59,244 nucleotides of DNA from Pararcticibacter amylolyticus (GCF_003130405.1 NZ_QEAS01000025.1:90-59333), one strand, 5' to 3'; numbered from the stretch's first letter, positions 36,231 to 46,206 are shown. A program made the numbers and translations. The notes: a model not told the origin generated them from the sequence alone.

Positions 36231-37288
36231 ATATGTCTTATAAAAATAAGTCAGATATTTTTGTTTACCTTTCAAACATAATAAAACCCGTTTTGCGTTT
36301 TAACCGGCAATATTCTACCGGGGTAATTATTATTAGTGCAGCATAGCATTGTTTATCCAGGGGAATCCTACCAGAATAAAGCTTCATGACATACAACAAA
36401 AGCACTCTGCAAAACATTACATTAATGCTCTTCTAAGCGTTACCCTGCATATTTTAGAAAAATTCATTATAAACATGTAGAAGGGCATATTTATACCGGC
36501 ACGACGGTGAATTATATATAATTTCTCTAAAAATAACCTTTTAGAACAGTAGGAGCATTATCTTCAAAATGACCGCTTTAATATTATATACGCTTAAATG
36601 CCTGAGCAGCTTTGGGATTATATTGCACGTGGCGTATCCACTGGGATTATCAAATAAATGAATATACCAGACGGAGAAAACAAGAAATAGAGAAAAATGA
36701 GTCGTTACTGGATCTACAGGTCTTTTCCCATACCTTAATTTTTGATGGAAACGAAGTGGCCTAAATGCTAGCTCAATCAATGATGAATTTCTGCCTTTAT
36801 TGCCTAGTCATTATATGAGTATTATGATGGATAGAAAAATTCTATGAGGGTTGTGTCTCGCTTATTATCGAACACGGTCGTTACCACTTAGCCTACGGTG
36901 GGACATTTAAATCTTTAAGTGTTGACGATGAAAACGGAGTGGATGATAAAACTGGTTTCATGTATATAACGTGCGAAGGTCTTTCACCTTTAGATAGAGG
37001 GCATTTCGGTTCGAATGGTGCCAGCCAGTCCCGTTAGATAATTCTCTAGTGCCTTTGGCGAAAGGTTATTAAATAGTTACACTTTTATTGCAAAGCAGAT
37101 CCCGCTATTAGCTTACAACTATTGGATCTACCGAATTTATACTTCTTACTTTTTATTTTCTGTGCATCCTTATATTCTGAAATTTGAAACTGTTAGTTTC
37201 CGATTAAGCAGGCGTGACAAAACACCCATTTATAGGTATTTTTTTCTCACACATGTCTTCTTATACTTGTTAATCAAACCAAAATATC

Positions 37289-37387
37289 ATGAAAAAAAAA
37301 TCCTTCATACTTAAAGAGGGTGTATACTTTAAAATTCTGACATTGCAGATCCTGTATTATTTAAGCGTAATCCGGTTGCGATTGTAA
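37289..37387 (+). CDS. Possible N-terminal gene remnant (32 residues)
   Basis: ATG followed by nine A residues and a 32-codon frame (MKKKSFILKEGVYFKILTLQ), with an AAACCAAAATATC stretch before it that resembles a true Bacteroidota translation start. It may be the start of a TonB receptor or other exported protein whose remainder is gone. It could also be a chance frame. Confidence 0.3.
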   Translation: MKKKSFILKEGVYFKILTLQILYYLSVIRLRL

Positions 37388-37597
37388 ATAGTCCAAATTT
37401 ATTCAATCAGAACAGCACAATGAAATTCTCAATAAAAAATCATTATTGACCTTTCAAAAGCATAATAATGGCATTCTCTATTCGATCTTTTGACAAACGT
37501 AATAGACTCATAGAGTTCTTATTATACAGGCAATTTCCAGCATACAAGATTTAAGTACATTAATAATCCAGGTAGAGCAGAAACTAATTTTATCAAA

Positions 37598-38791
37598 ATG
37601 AAAAGTACAATTACATTCGCTTTTTTTTTATTTTCCACAGCGCTTTATGCACAAGATGAAGAGCCTTGTAAACTCCTTTTGCAAAACGGCCTCTATAGGA
37701 CTTATCAAATGGCTAAAACTGGCAATTTTCAAAAGGATTTAAAAATGTATTTTAGTTCTGAACAATTTAAAAAAGACTTCAGAGACAATAAGTGGGGAAG
37801 CTCTCTTTCTGTAATAACAGATGCTGTACCCATTGAGTTAGGCGTTAATGCATCTGATTCTAAAATGAATGAATTTCAAAATAGTATTCGCAATTCCACG
37901 TCTTTAACAATAAATCAATCTTTCTATGATTATGCATATACAAACATTCCGGATATTGAAATAGCCAAGACATACATGGAATGTATAGATAAATCAAGAA
38001 AATTTGGATTTAAATTAAATGCCAGTGTTAGTGATAAAGAAGTATTATTTATAGTATCATATTATAAGGAAATTGAATCCGATCCAATGCCTAAGGTTGT
38101 AAGATTTGAAATCAGGGGTGCTTACAATATTACAAAATCCTTCAACATGGGAGATCTTTTGAAAAATCAGACATCTATAACTTGTGATAGGGATCCTAAT
38201 AAAGATCTTATATTAGTTTTGGAAACTGATAGGGGAGTCGCTTCATATAAAGTTCCTGCGGATCCTACTGGTTTTAATAAAGATTTACCAGTAGGAACCA
38301 TTATAACATCTTATCTAAACTGGACCGAATTTCAGGTTGCAACCAACAATAATTTAAATAACCCAATAGGAAATATATGGACAGCAAAGTTTTCAAAATG
38401 GGCCCCCGCAGATGGAAGAGAGGTGCCAAACTCAGCATTTCAAAGAATCGCCAATCAAACTAAGCTTCCAGATTTGAGAGGATTGTTTGTGAGAGGACTA
38501 AATCAATTTGATCAGGATCAATCCACGATTGTTGCTGGGGAGAGAAAAGATCCAGACACAAGAGTTAGAGGAAGTTATCAAGCGGATTTAGTGGGAGCAC
38601 ACAGTCACGGATGGACTGGGCATTCTGGCAACGGAAATCCTTCAAGGGCATTAGACTATATTCCAACAGACCCTACAGGAAGAGAAGATGCCTATGTAAG
38701 AAAACCAGAAAAAGGATATTCAGAAAGTGGAATAGGCTCAGAATCTAGGCCCAAAAATATTGCTGTTTATTACTATATAAGAATAAATTGA
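37598..38791 (+). CDS. Secreted protein with tail-collar-like C-terminus
   Basis: A 397-residue exported protein. Signal peptide at 1-18 (cleavage near ALYA-QD). Residues about 20-225 form an unrecognised domain (SVITDAVPIELGVNASDSKM; YMECIDKSRKFGFKLNASVS; VLFIVSYYKEIESD; TSITCDRDPNKDLILVLET). The C-terminus (about 268-397) resembles phage tail collar/fibre ends: APADGREVPNSAF, LPDLRGLFVRGLNQFD, a G-x-HSHG turn (VGAHSHGWTG) and ESRPKNIAVYYYIRIN. Base composition is very AT-rich. No other phage gene is near. It is probably a cell-surface or secreted binding protein. Confidence 0.72.
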   Translation: MKSTITFAFFLFSTALYAQDEEPCKLLLQNGLYRTYQMAKTGNFQKDLKMYFSSEQFKKDFRDNKWGSSLSVITDAVPIELGVNASDSKMNEFQNSIRNSTSLTINQSFYDYAYTNIPDIEIAKTYMECIDKSRKFGFKLNASVSDKEVLFIVSYYKEIESDPMPKVVRFEIRGAYNITKSFNMGDLLKNQTSITCDRDPNKDLILVLETDRGVASYKVPADPTGFNKDLPVGTIITSYLNWTEFQVATNNNLNNPIGNIWTAKFSKWAPADGREVPNSAFQRIANQTKLPDLRGLFVRGLNQFDQDQSTIVAGERKDPDTRVRGSYQADLVGAHSHGWTGHSGNGNPSRALDYIPTDPTGREDAYVRKPEKGYSESGIGSESRPKNIAVYYYIRIN

Positions 38792-38979
38792 TAGCGGCAT
38801 TGGCTTAAGATATACTTTATTCCAATCTCTCTCGACCGTAAAACAACCTCTTTGCAGGATCCTATGATGCCGCGCAGGCCGGAACTCCCATATAAGACAG
38901 CCTCTTCTGCTTCCGGCTGCTAGTGTATATTGCAGCATTGCTGGATTTTTAGTAATTTCCCGGTAAATCACTGAATATC

Positions 38980-39756
38980 ATGTCCGTTATCCGATACGAT
39001 GAGGTAAAAAAAGTGTGGCGGGAGATCGCCAGGAATGCACCCGACCGGGAGCTATCCTTTGAACTGGAGCTTCATAAAAAGCTGCTGAATATTTTTCATG
39101 TTGGCCCGTATTATCACTATATATTTAATTGCTCTACTACGCAAATGGAATATGTCAGTGATGCGATAATACCCGTACTCGGGCTTAGTTCGCCGGATAT
39201 TTTTACAATCGAATACTTGCTGGAAGTGATACACCCTGAAGACCTCCCCTATTTTATCGGTTTTGAGAAGCAGGTGACACGTTTTTTTAACGATCTGCCT
39301 CCCGATAAAGTACTAAAATATAAGGTTAGCTATGATTACCGCATACGCCATACTGATGGCACCTATGCCCGGATCTTACAACAGGTTGTTACCATTCAAG
39401 CCGATGAGCAGGGAGCTGTCATCAGGGTGCTTGGCGTACATACTGATATTACGCACCTGAATAAGCCGCCTGGATCAACCCTGTCTTTTATCGGGCTTGA
39501 CGGAGAACCCAGTTATTATCATGTATGTGAAGGTAGGACGGCACTGTTGCCCCGCAAAAGTATCTTTACCCGACGGGAAAAAGAAGTGCTGCAATATGTG
39601 CTCCAGGGTAAAACAAGTCAGGAGATTGCCGATGCCTTATTCATCAGCAAACTGACAGTAGACGGACACCGCAAAAAATTGCTGCGAAAGGCAGGCGTAA
39701 CATCGGCAGTAGAACTGACAACGAAAGTGCTCCGCGATAATTTACTAGGTTTTTGA
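38980..39756 (+). CDS. PAS domain LuxR-type transcriptional regulator
   Basis: A 258-residue regulator. The PAS fold (about 50-165) is seen in MEYVSDAIIPVLGLSSPDIF, EVIHPEDLPYF, and YDYRIRHTDGTYARILQQV (PAS_3-type), ending in GVHTDITHLN. The LuxR helix-turn-helix is at about 195-250 (FTRREKEVLQYVLQGKTSQE; SKLTVDGHRKKLLRKAGV). This arrangement is frequent in Bacteroidota one-component sensors. No partner is evident; the SDR/AraC pair downstream is a possible target by position only. Confidence 0.9.
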   Translation: MSVIRYDEVKKVWREIARNAPDRELSFELELHKKLLNIFHVGPYYHYIFNCSTTQMEYVSDAIIPVLGLSSPDIFTIEYLLEVIHPEDLPYFIGFEKQVTRFFNDLPPDKVLKYKVSYDYRIRHTDGTYARILQQVVTIQADEQGAVIRVLGVHTDITHLNKPPGSTLSFIGLDGEPSYYHVCEGRTALLPRKSIFTRREKEVLQYVLQGKTSQEIADALFISKLTVDGHRKKLLRKAGVTSAVELTTKVLRDNLLGF

Positions 39757-39995
39757 CCTCTTCGACTGATAGCCCGGTGCTCGGGAAACAGTAGAATTGA
39801 CAGAAATTTACAAGAGGGTGAAGGGTGAAAATATACATCTCCCCTGAACTCATTTTCGCTCCTCCTGAATCTCCGGCAAGCCTTCCTTACCGCACTTCGT
39901 AGTTCGGGATACAACCTTCATTGATCGGGCTACAAATGTTACAGCCCTCTGCCGCACCTTTGTAACATCATTAACAATCAATAAAACAGCAGAAT

Positions 39996-40841
39996 ATGAA
40001 TGCAAGTAAAGTTTGGTTAGTCACCGGAGCATCTAAAGGTTTAGGGCTTCAACTTGTGACGAAATTATTGCAAAAAGGGCATCAGGTTGCAGCGACCTCC
40101 AGGTCTGTCGAAGATCTTCAGAAGGCTGTTGGTGTACAACACAATTTCCTTCCCTTAACATTGGATGTCAGTAATGACAATGCCGTAAAATTAGCCATTG
40201 AAAAGGTGGTAACACACTTTGGGCACTTAGATGTAGTTGTTAACAATGCCGGGTACGGGCAATTGGGCACCCTGGAAGAATTGACCGACGAAGAGGCCAG
40301 AAGAGCTTTTGATATCAATGTGTTCGGCTCACTTAACATCATTCGAAATACAATGCCCTACCTGCGTCAGCAGCGTTCCGGATATATCATCAATATTTCA
40401 TCGATCGCAGGTTTCGTAGGTGGATTCCCTGGGTGGGGAGTGTATAATGCTTCCAAATTTGCCGTTGCCGGAATGACCGAGGCCCTTGCAGCGGAAGCAC
40501 AATCACTGGGCATCAAAACGACTATCGTCTATCCGGGATATTTCCGTACTGAGTTTCTATCTAAAGAATCTTTGCGTACAGCCAAACATCCTATCGATGA
40601 CTATAAAGAAGCCCGTGAATTAGACCGCGTACACCTGCAAGATATACCTGGCAATCAGCCTGGAGATCCGCAAAAAGGTGCCGAAGCCCTGATTGAACTC
40701 GTATCATTGGAACAAGCGCCATTGCATTTCTTCATGGGAAGCGATTCATTTGGTATGGCTTCACAAAAAATAGATGCCGTCCAAAAAGATCTTTCGGCAC
40801 ATGAGTCTTTGAGCAAATCCACCGACTATGCTCAAAATTGA
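39996..40841 (+). CDS. Short-chain dehydrogenase/reductase
   Basis: NAD(P)-dependent classical SDR (281 residues). Cofactor motif T10-G17 (TGASKGLG), NNAG at 83-86, catalytic serine in INISSIAGF (about 134-136), and Y150-x3-K154 (VYNASKFAV). The substrate is not deducible. A terminator follows and an AraC regulator is next on the same strand; SDR/AraC pairs of this kind are common in Bacteroidota. Confidence 0.93.
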   Translation: MNASKVWLVTGASKGLGLQLVTKLLQKGHQVAATSRSVEDLQKAVGVQHNFLPLTLDVSNDNAVKLAIEKVVTHFGHLDVVVNNAGYGQLGTLEELTDEEARRAFDINVFGSLNIIRNTMPYLRQQRSGYIINISSIAGFVGGFPGWGVYNASKFAVAGMTEALAAEAQSLGIKTTIVYPGYFRTEFLSKESLRTAKHPIDDYKEARELDRVHLQDIPGNQPGDPQKGAEALIELVSLEQAPLHFFMGSDSFGMASQKIDAVQKDLSAHESLSKSTDYAQN

Positions 40842-40990
40842 TAGTCAGGGAACTGAAAACGGCTTTGATGCCTTGTAAAACAGCTGCAGCCCGGCCCACC
40901 TTGTCCATATTCCACTTGTGGACAAAGAACTCCCGACGACAGTTGAGTTTTTTTACTGCATGTGTCTATTCCATTAATAACATGAAAATA

Positions 40991-41030
40991 AGTGGGACGA
41001 AAACATCTGCTTCTGTCCCACCTTTTTCTT
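40991..41030 (+). terminator. Rho-independent terminator after SDR gene
   Basis: Stem GTGGGAC / GTCCCAC with a 16-nt loop, followed by CTTTTTCTT. Confidence 0.75.
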
Positions 41031-41045
41031 AAATTAGTCAAGACT

Positions 41046-41951
41046 GTGATACATCACTTAAAAAATATTGCCTCTTTTCATCAGATCAGCGGCCTTGCGA
41101 AGGCGGAACATCCATTAATCAGCCTGGTAGATTATAGCCTGGTTTCTTACCAGACGGATGAGCCTGAGATCAGCTGGGTGCAGGATTTTTATACCATTGG
41201 ATTAAAAAGAAACATCCAGGGAAAATTTAAGTATGGTCAGCTTCCCTATGACTTTGACGAGGGCTTACTTTCTTTTGTTGCGCCGGGCCAGGTTGTCAAA
41301 TTGTCGACTGCTAAGCCGGGCGTACAGCCATCCGGGCTCCTGCTGGTCATTCATCCGGATTTTTTATGGAATAGTCCGTTGGCTAACAAAATCAAAACCT
41401 ATGATTTCTTTGGGTATGCCATCCATGAAGCCTTATTCCTTTCGGAAAAAGAAGAAATCATCATCACAGATCTGATGGAACAAATAAAGCGGGAATACCA
41501 CTCAAATATTGATGCTTTCAGTCAAACGATCATCCTGTCTCAGATTGATCTCTTACTGAGTTATTGCGAACGTTTCTATCAGCGTCAGTTTTTGACACGC
41601 AAGATCAACAATCAGGAAATATTGACAAAGCTGGAAAAGGTTCTGGAAAAATTCTTCTCCCCGCAAAGCTTAGCGGAGAAAGGCATACCAAGCGTACAGG
41701 ACATCGCATCAGAACTTTATTTATCGCCCAATTACCTGGGAACTGTACTCAAAAACAGTACGAAAAAGACTACCAAAGAGCATATACAGGAAAAGCTGTT
41801 GTCTCTGGCAAAAGAAAAGCTCTCGACCACTACTCTGGGCATCAGCGAGATTGCATACGAACTTGGGTTTGAGCACTCACAATCGTTCAACAAGTTTTTC
41901 AAAACCAGGACAATGCAAACTCCCCTGGAATTTCGTGCGGCATTCAATTGA
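41046..41951 (+). CDS. AraC family transcriptional regulator
   Basis: About 302 residues. The C-terminal 100 residues carry both helix-turn-helix units (SVQDIASELYLSPNYLGTVL; LGISEIAYELGFEHSQSFNK, then a FFKTRTMQTPLEFR ending). The N-terminal domain is the usual sensory half. The GTG at 41046 (then IHHLKNIASFHQISGLAKAE) is preferred because it matches the family start; an ATG further upstream at 40992 lies inside the terminator stem. Probably related in function to the SDR gene before it. Confidence 0.88.
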   Translation: MIHHLKNIASFHQISGLAKAEHPLISLVDYSLVSYQTDEPEISWVQDFYTIGLKRNIQGKFKYGQLPYDFDEGLLSFVAPGQVVKLSTAKPGVQPSGLLLVIHPDFLWNSPLANKIKTYDFFGYAIHEALFLSEKEEIIITDLMEQIKREYHSNIDAFSQTIILSQIDLLLSYCERFYQRQFLTRKINNQEILTKLEKVLEKFFSPQSLAEKGIPSVQDIASELYLSPNYLGTVLKNSTKKTTKEHIQEKLLSLAKEKLSTTTLGISEIAYELGFEHSQSFNKFFKTRTMQTPLEFRAAFN

Positions 41952-42044
41952 CGGGTTCAAGCCAAGAGTATGTCTTGAGGGAAGCCAAGCCCCGATGGAG
42001 CTGTAAAGATTACAACAGCTAACAGTAATGATACTCCAAATTCA

Positions 42045-43244
42045 TCAGATCCCCAATTCAACCTGGAATAATGCGCCCCAGTAGTTATCGTCATCCTGGA
42101 AATCCCAGTCGCCATCTTCCGTATTGTAACTTAAATTCAGCTGAGCTTTGATCCGGTGCTTCCTGAGATAGCGGGTAACTCCTGCTTCCAGGATTTCTTT
42201 CCGGGGTTCATAAATTGCAGTGAGGTCTTCCGGCTGTAGAATGGAATACCGGAGAGCAGTCTCGTAATGATTTTTAAACAGATACGAAACCTGGTGATTA
42301 TTTCCCCAACCGGCGTATACATACCGGAGGTTTCCGCTATTGTTAAATGTGAGCGGGTTATCAGATGTGCGTTTCATATATTCCGACTCGTACGCCCACC
42401 CGTTATATTTGAAGATCAGGTCGAATATAGCAGTCCCCATATCCCTGGCGGCATACAATTCCTTTCCCAGCTGTCCGCCTGTCCGGTTTGTCTTAAAGTT
42501 ATAGCTGTATCCACCGGCAAGGGATAATTTGGGCGATTCCTCCCGTTCCAGGTCACCTTCAGAGTAGTCGCCCTCGTTCTTAAATTCTCCAAAAGGCAGT
42601 ACCTCTACCCTGCCCGTATAGGCCAGGCCGTTGTCGGTAGTATTCACACTCCGCCCCTCACCTGTGGTGATGGCTCCTTTCAGGCGGTAAGGCATTCCGG
42701 CAATTTTATTGTTATAGTAGGCTTTAATACCGAAATCGCGGTCTACTGTAAAGGTATTATTCACAATCGACCGTTCGGCAAACTGCAGTTGCCCGGAAGA
42801 ATTTACCCTTTGCCTGTTTCCCGGCAGCTTGTTCTGTCCGAACGCCACATAAAAGTTATCTGTAAAATGATAAAAAATGACGGCATCTCTCACGATATTG
42901 GCGATCCCGGTATTATCTACATCCTGATCTCCGCGGGTGAAAGCCAGCTGAAGGCTATACCCGATTTTTGGACTCAGCACATATCCGTCGACACGAAGTC
43001 TCAGCCTCCTGACGCGTGCGTCCCATTCAGAAATTCCGAAATCAGTTCCCCCCTGCGTATAAAAGCCCATCCTGTTCTGCATCCTGAAGCGAAAATTAGC
43101 ATAAAACGAAGAATCTTTCGTTTTCACTTCGAGTCCGTTCATCCTGAATATCATCGACCGTTCGTCTACTTCTCCCTGCGCAATGGCCCTGACGGATACG
43201 AATGTGAGCACCGATAAAAAAAAGTAAATATTTAAAATACGCAT
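42045..43244 (-). CDS. Phosphate-selective porin O/P family protein
   Basis: A 399-residue outer-membrane porin: signal peptide (cleavage after IAQ near residue 23), then a 16-stranded barrel pattern with alternating aromatic strands (ARVRRLRLRVDGYVLSPKIG; FYVAFGQNKLPGNRQRV; SIVNNTFTVDRDFGIKAYY) and a C-terminal strand ending YWGALFQVELGI. The OprO/OprP family includes anion-selective porins; selectivity for phosphate here is by family only. It is a single-gene unit. Confidence 0.87.
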   Translation of the reverse strand: MRILNIYFFLSVLTFVSVRAIAQGEVDERSMIFRMNGLEVKTKDSSFYANFRFRMQNRMGFYTQGGTDFGISEWDARVRRLRLRVDGYVLSPKIGYSLQLAFTRGDQDVDNTGIANIVRDAVIFYHFTDNFYVAFGQNKLPGNRQRVNSSGQLQFAERSIVNNTFTVDRDFGIKAYYNNKIAGMPYRLKGAITTGEGRSVNTTDNGLAYTGRVEVLPFGEFKNEGDYSEGDLEREESPKLSLAGGYSYNFKTNRTGGQLGKELYAARDMGTAIFDLIFKYNGWAYESEYMKRTSDNPLTFNNSGNLRYVYAGWGNNHQVSYLFKNHYETALRYSILQPEDLTAIYEPRKEILEAGVTRYLRKHRIKAQLNLSYNTEDGDWDFQDDDNYWGALFQVELGI

Positions 43245-43380
43245 ATGCCTTAGTGACTGTAAGAAAGGGGACTAAAATACTAAAATTAAGCTATGGTATT
43301 TTCATTGTTAAGATATTCTCCTGGTGCCTCAAAAGGCAAGCTCATTACCTGTACCTGACAGCCGCAAAGTAAAATATTCA

Positions 43381-43388
43381 TACTTTTG
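43381..43388 (+). promoter_or_regulatory. -7 promoter element TACTTTTG before ABC exporter
   Basis: Exact TAnnTTTG match, 20 nt before the ATG at 43408. Confidence 0.6.
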
Positions 43389-43407
43389 CAACCTCAAAAG
43401 CTCAGGA

Positions 43408-45183
43408 ATGGCAAAAGTGACCGGCAAAGCATATGATGTAAATCTTCTTAAGCGCGTTTTCAGGTATGTAAAACCTTATAAAACGATCTTTATCTGGTCG
43501 ATGATCCTGACTGTGGCCCTCGCGGCGATAGCCCCTTTACGCCCTTTGCTCATTGAGTATACGGTAGATAAATACATTCTGAATAACAATAAAGAGGGCT
43601 TAATCAACATGACCCTGATCATGCTGGTTCTTTTGTTTCTCCAGGCTATTATACAGTATTACCATACTTACCTGACCAACACCCTTGGACAGTCAACCAT
43701 CCGCGATCTGCGGATTAACGTTTTCAACCATATAGGTTCACTGAAGCTTCGCTTTTTTGACAAGACGCCCATAGGGCAGCTGATCACCCGGACGGTTTCG
43801 GACCTTGAAACGATTGCGGACATCTTCTCGGAAGGCCTGATCATGATTGCCGGCGATATTTTACAACTGATCACCATCCTGGCTGTGATGCTGTATTCCG
43901 ACTGGAAGCTGACCCTCATTGTGTTAATCCCGATGCCGCTTCTTGTTTTTGCATCCTACGTATTTAAGGAGGCCATCAAATCAGCATTTCAGGAAGTGAG
44001 AACACAGGTAGGACTCCTGAATACGTTTCTCCAGGAGCATATCACGGGCATGAGCATTACTCAATACTTTGCACGCGAAAACCAGGAGATGCATAAGTTT
44101 AAACAGATCAATGCCCGCCATCGCGACGCCAATATCCGGTCTAACTGGTATTATTCTATCTTCTTTCCGGTGGTAGAAATTATCTCGGCCTTCTCAATCG
44201 GTCTCCTGGTGTGGTATGGTTCTAAATCAATCATTGACCACGACACCTCTCCCGGCGTGATTATGGCTTTTATCATGTATATCAACATGATGTTCAGACC
44301 TATCCGGGAACTGGCCGATAAATTCAACACCCTCCAGATGGGTATGGTTGGAGCCGACAGGATCTTCACAGTCCTCGACACGCATGATGAGGAGGAAAAT
44401 AAGGGAACTTTCAAAGGTGAAAGGATCAGGGGAGCGATATCTTTTAAGGATGTGTGGTTTGCGTACAACGACGATCAATGGGTATTGAAGAACATCAATT
44501 TCGAGGTAGAGCCAGGACAAACCCTTGCCCTGGTGGGCGCCACAGGGGCAGGCAAATCGTCGGTGATAAACATTCTCAACAGGTTTTATCAGATTGGCAG
44601 GGGAAGCATAGAAATTGATGAAAAAAACATCAGGGATTATGACCTTGGTTATCTGCGGTCGCAAATAGGCACCGTGATACAGGATGTGTTCCTCTTCTCC
44701 GACTCGATAGCGAACAACATCACCCTCAGCAATACTAAAATCAGCCGGGAGGCGGTGGAAGCGGCGGCGAGGGAAGCGGGAGCAGACGAGTTTATCAGCA
44801 GGTTGCCGGGCGGGTACGACTACGATGTGATGGAAAGGGGGGCCACCCTCTCTGCGGGGCAGGCACAGCTCATTTCTTTTATAAGGGCGATGGTGTACAA
44901 TCCCAGTATCCTGGTGCTTGATGAAGCTACATCCTCGGTAGATACAGAGACGGAAATCCTTATTCAGCAGACTCTGCAAAAGCTGATGAAGGGCCGGACT
45001 TCCATCGTCATTGCACATCGTCTCTCTACAATTCAGAACGCCGACAAGATCATCGTTCTTGACAAAGGTGAAATAAAAGAGATGGGTTCTCACCAACAAT
45101 TACTGCAGCAGAACGGTTATTACAAACGGCTGTTCGATCTTCAGTTTAACTCCTCAGGGATTGAAAAATCGACCCTGGGATGA
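43408..45183 (+). CDS. ABC transporter with fused permease and ATPase (MsbA-like)
   Basis: A 591-residue half-transporter. Six membrane helices (about 20-310), then the nucleotide-binding domain: Walker A 377-384 (GATGAGKS), Q-loop in IGTVIQDVFLFSDSI, signature LSAGQ (a variant of LSGGQ), Walker B ILVLDEATSSVD, H-loop IVIAHRLSTIQ. It forms a homodimer or heterodimer in the inner membrane and exports lipids or drugs; lipid A/LPS is the family default. The ATG at 43408 (MAKVTGKAYD) follows the promoter. An upstream GTG-initiated extension is unlikely. Confidence 0.92.
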   Translation: MAKVTGKAYDVNLLKRVFRYVKPYKTIFIWSMILTVALAAIAPLRPLLIEYTVDKYILNNNKEGLINMTLIMLVLLFLQAIIQYYHTYLTNTLGQSTIRDLRINVFNHIGSLKLRFFDKTPIGQLITRTVSDLETIADIFSEGLIMIAGDILQLITILAVMLYSDWKLTLIVLIPMPLLVFASYVFKEAIKSAFQEVRTQVGLLNTFLQEHITGMSITQYFARENQEMHKFKQINARHRDANIRSNWYYSIFFPVVEIISAFSIGLLVWYGSKSIIDHDTSPGVIMAFIMYINMMFRPIRELADKFNTLQMGMVGADRIFTVLDTHDEEENKGTFKGERIRGAISFKDVWFAYNDDQWVLKNINFEVEPGQTLALVGATGAGKSSVINILNRFYQIGRGSIEIDEKNIRDYDLGYLRSQIGTVIQDVFLFSDSIANNITLSNTKISREAVEAAAREAGADEFISRLPGGYDYDVMERGATLSAGQAQLISFIRAMVYNPSILVLDEATSSVDTETEILIQQTLQKLMKGRTSIVIAHRLSTIQNADKIIVLDKGEIKEMGSHQQLLQQNGYYKRLFDLQFNSSGIEKSTLG

Positions 45184-45214
45184 TAAAAAGGTTTGGCGTT
45201 TAGGCCTATTCTTA

Positions 45215-45222
45215 TAGCTTTG
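45215..45222 (+). promoter_or_regulatory. -7 promoter element TAGCTTTG before sucD
   Basis: Exact TAnnTTTG match, 20 nt before the sucD start codon. Confidence 0.6.
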
Positions 45223-45242
45223 CATATCTTAAATTCCGTTCA

Positions 45243-46124
45243 ATGAGTGTATTAGTAAATAAAAATTCGAAAGTTATTGTTCAGGGCTTTACCGGAAACG
45301 AGGGTACCTACCATGCCTCCCAGATGATTGAGTACGGAACTCAGCTGGTGGGGGGTGTGACTCCCGGAAAAGGGGGACAAACACACCTTGACAGGCCGGT
45401 TTTCAATACAGTGAAAGATGCTGTGGATAAAACAGGCGCTGACGTCTCCATCATTTTTGTACCTCCTGCATTTGCTGCTGATGCTATCATGGAAGCTGCA
45501 GACGCAGGGATCAAAGTAATCGTTTGTATTACAGAAGGTATTCCCACCAAGGACATGATCGTGGTGAAGGAATACATAAAAGATCACGACTGCACACTGA
45601 TCGGCCCCAACTGCCCGGGAATCATCACAGCTGATGAGGCTAAGATCGGTATTATGCCAGGCTTTATCTTCAGAAAAGGATCTGTGGGTATTGTTTCCAA
45701 ATCGGGAACTCTTACCTATGAGGCTGTTGACCAGGTGGTAAAGGCAGGCCTTGGAATAACCACAGCTATTGGTATCGGCGGGGACCCTATCATTGGTACG
45801 CCGACTGTTGAAGCGGTTAAACTCTTGATGATCGATCCTGAAACTGAAGGAATCGTGATGATCGGCGAAATCGGCGGAGGCATGGAAGCTGAAGCGGCAC
45901 GCTGGATCAAAGAAAACGGAACGAAGCCGGTAGTTGGCTTTATTGCCGGCCAGACTGCGCCCGCAGGCCGCCGTATGGGGCATGCCGGAGCGATAGTAGG
46001 TGGCGCAGATGACACTGCTGCTGCAAAGATGCAGATCATGCGTGAGTGTGGCATCAGGGTGGTAGAGTCTCCTGCTGAAATAGGGGCTGCTATGGCTGAA
46101 GAGCTTGCAGCAGTGAGTAAGTAG
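45243..46124 (+). CDS. sucD: Succinate-CoA ligase alpha subunit
   Basis: Alpha subunit (293 residues) of the TCA-cycle enzyme that makes succinate and ATP/GTP from succinyl-CoA. CoA-binding N-terminal Rossmann domain ([31 protein letters not shown]), then [16 protein letters not shown], and the phosphorylated histidine H247 in [11 protein letters not shown]. The beta subunit sucC is not next to it. It is followed by a hairpin terminator. Confidence 0.96.
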   Translation: MSVLVNKNSKVIVQGFTGNEGTYHASQMIEYGTQLVGGVTPGKGGQTHLDRPVFNTVKDAVDKTGADVSIIFVPPAFAADAIMEAADAGIKVIVCITEGIPTKDMIVVKEYIKDHDCTLIGPNCPGIITADEAKIGIMPGFIFRKGSVGIVSKSGTLTYEAVDQVVKAGLGITTAIGIGGDPIIGTPTVEAVKLLMIDPETEGIVMIGEIGGGMEAEAARWIKENGTKPVVGFIAGQTAPAGRRMGHAGAIVGGADDTAAAKMQIMRECGIRVVESPAEIGAAMAEELAAVSK

Positions 46125-46155
46125 ACGCTCGCAAAACGATTAAGATTAACAATAA

Positions 46156-46206
46156 AAAGAAGCTGTCTCCTATGTTTGTTTCAAGCAAATGCAGGAGCTG
46201 GCTTCT
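46156..46206 (+). terminator. Hairpin after sucD
   Basis: Arms AAGAAGC/GCTTCTT and CTCCT/AGGAG with an internal bulge, about 30 nt after the stop codon. It ends in AAATTAA rather than a T-run, so it may act in both directions. Confidence 0.55.

Larger units (their letters stand above)
36061..37597. other. 1.5-kb AT-rich region with fragments
   Basis: No intact gene. Contents: a 17-bp palindrome TGCACTAAAATAGTGCA at 36214-36230 with an extra TGCACTATT half at 36182-36190; a 37-codon frame 36233-36346; an open stretch without start at 36828-37037 that looks protein-like (GRYHLAYGGTFKSLSVDDEN); and a 32-codon frame 37289-37387 starting MKKKSFILKEGVYFKI that resembles an N-terminus cut short after a run of nine A residues. 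All are likely remnants. Confidence 0.5.

Noticed and set aside
37598-38791. Prophage suggested by the tail-collar-like gene
   Set aside because: No capsid, portal, terminase, integrase or other tail genes nearby, and the protein has a signal peptide.
44227-45099. 290-codon open frame antisense to the ABC exporter
   Set aside because: It mirrors the reading frame of a strongly conserved gene; Cys/His/Arg-rich composition typical of antisense shadows.
45252-45983. 243-codon open frame antisense to sucD
   Set aside because: Shadow of the well-supported sucD frame; no family features.
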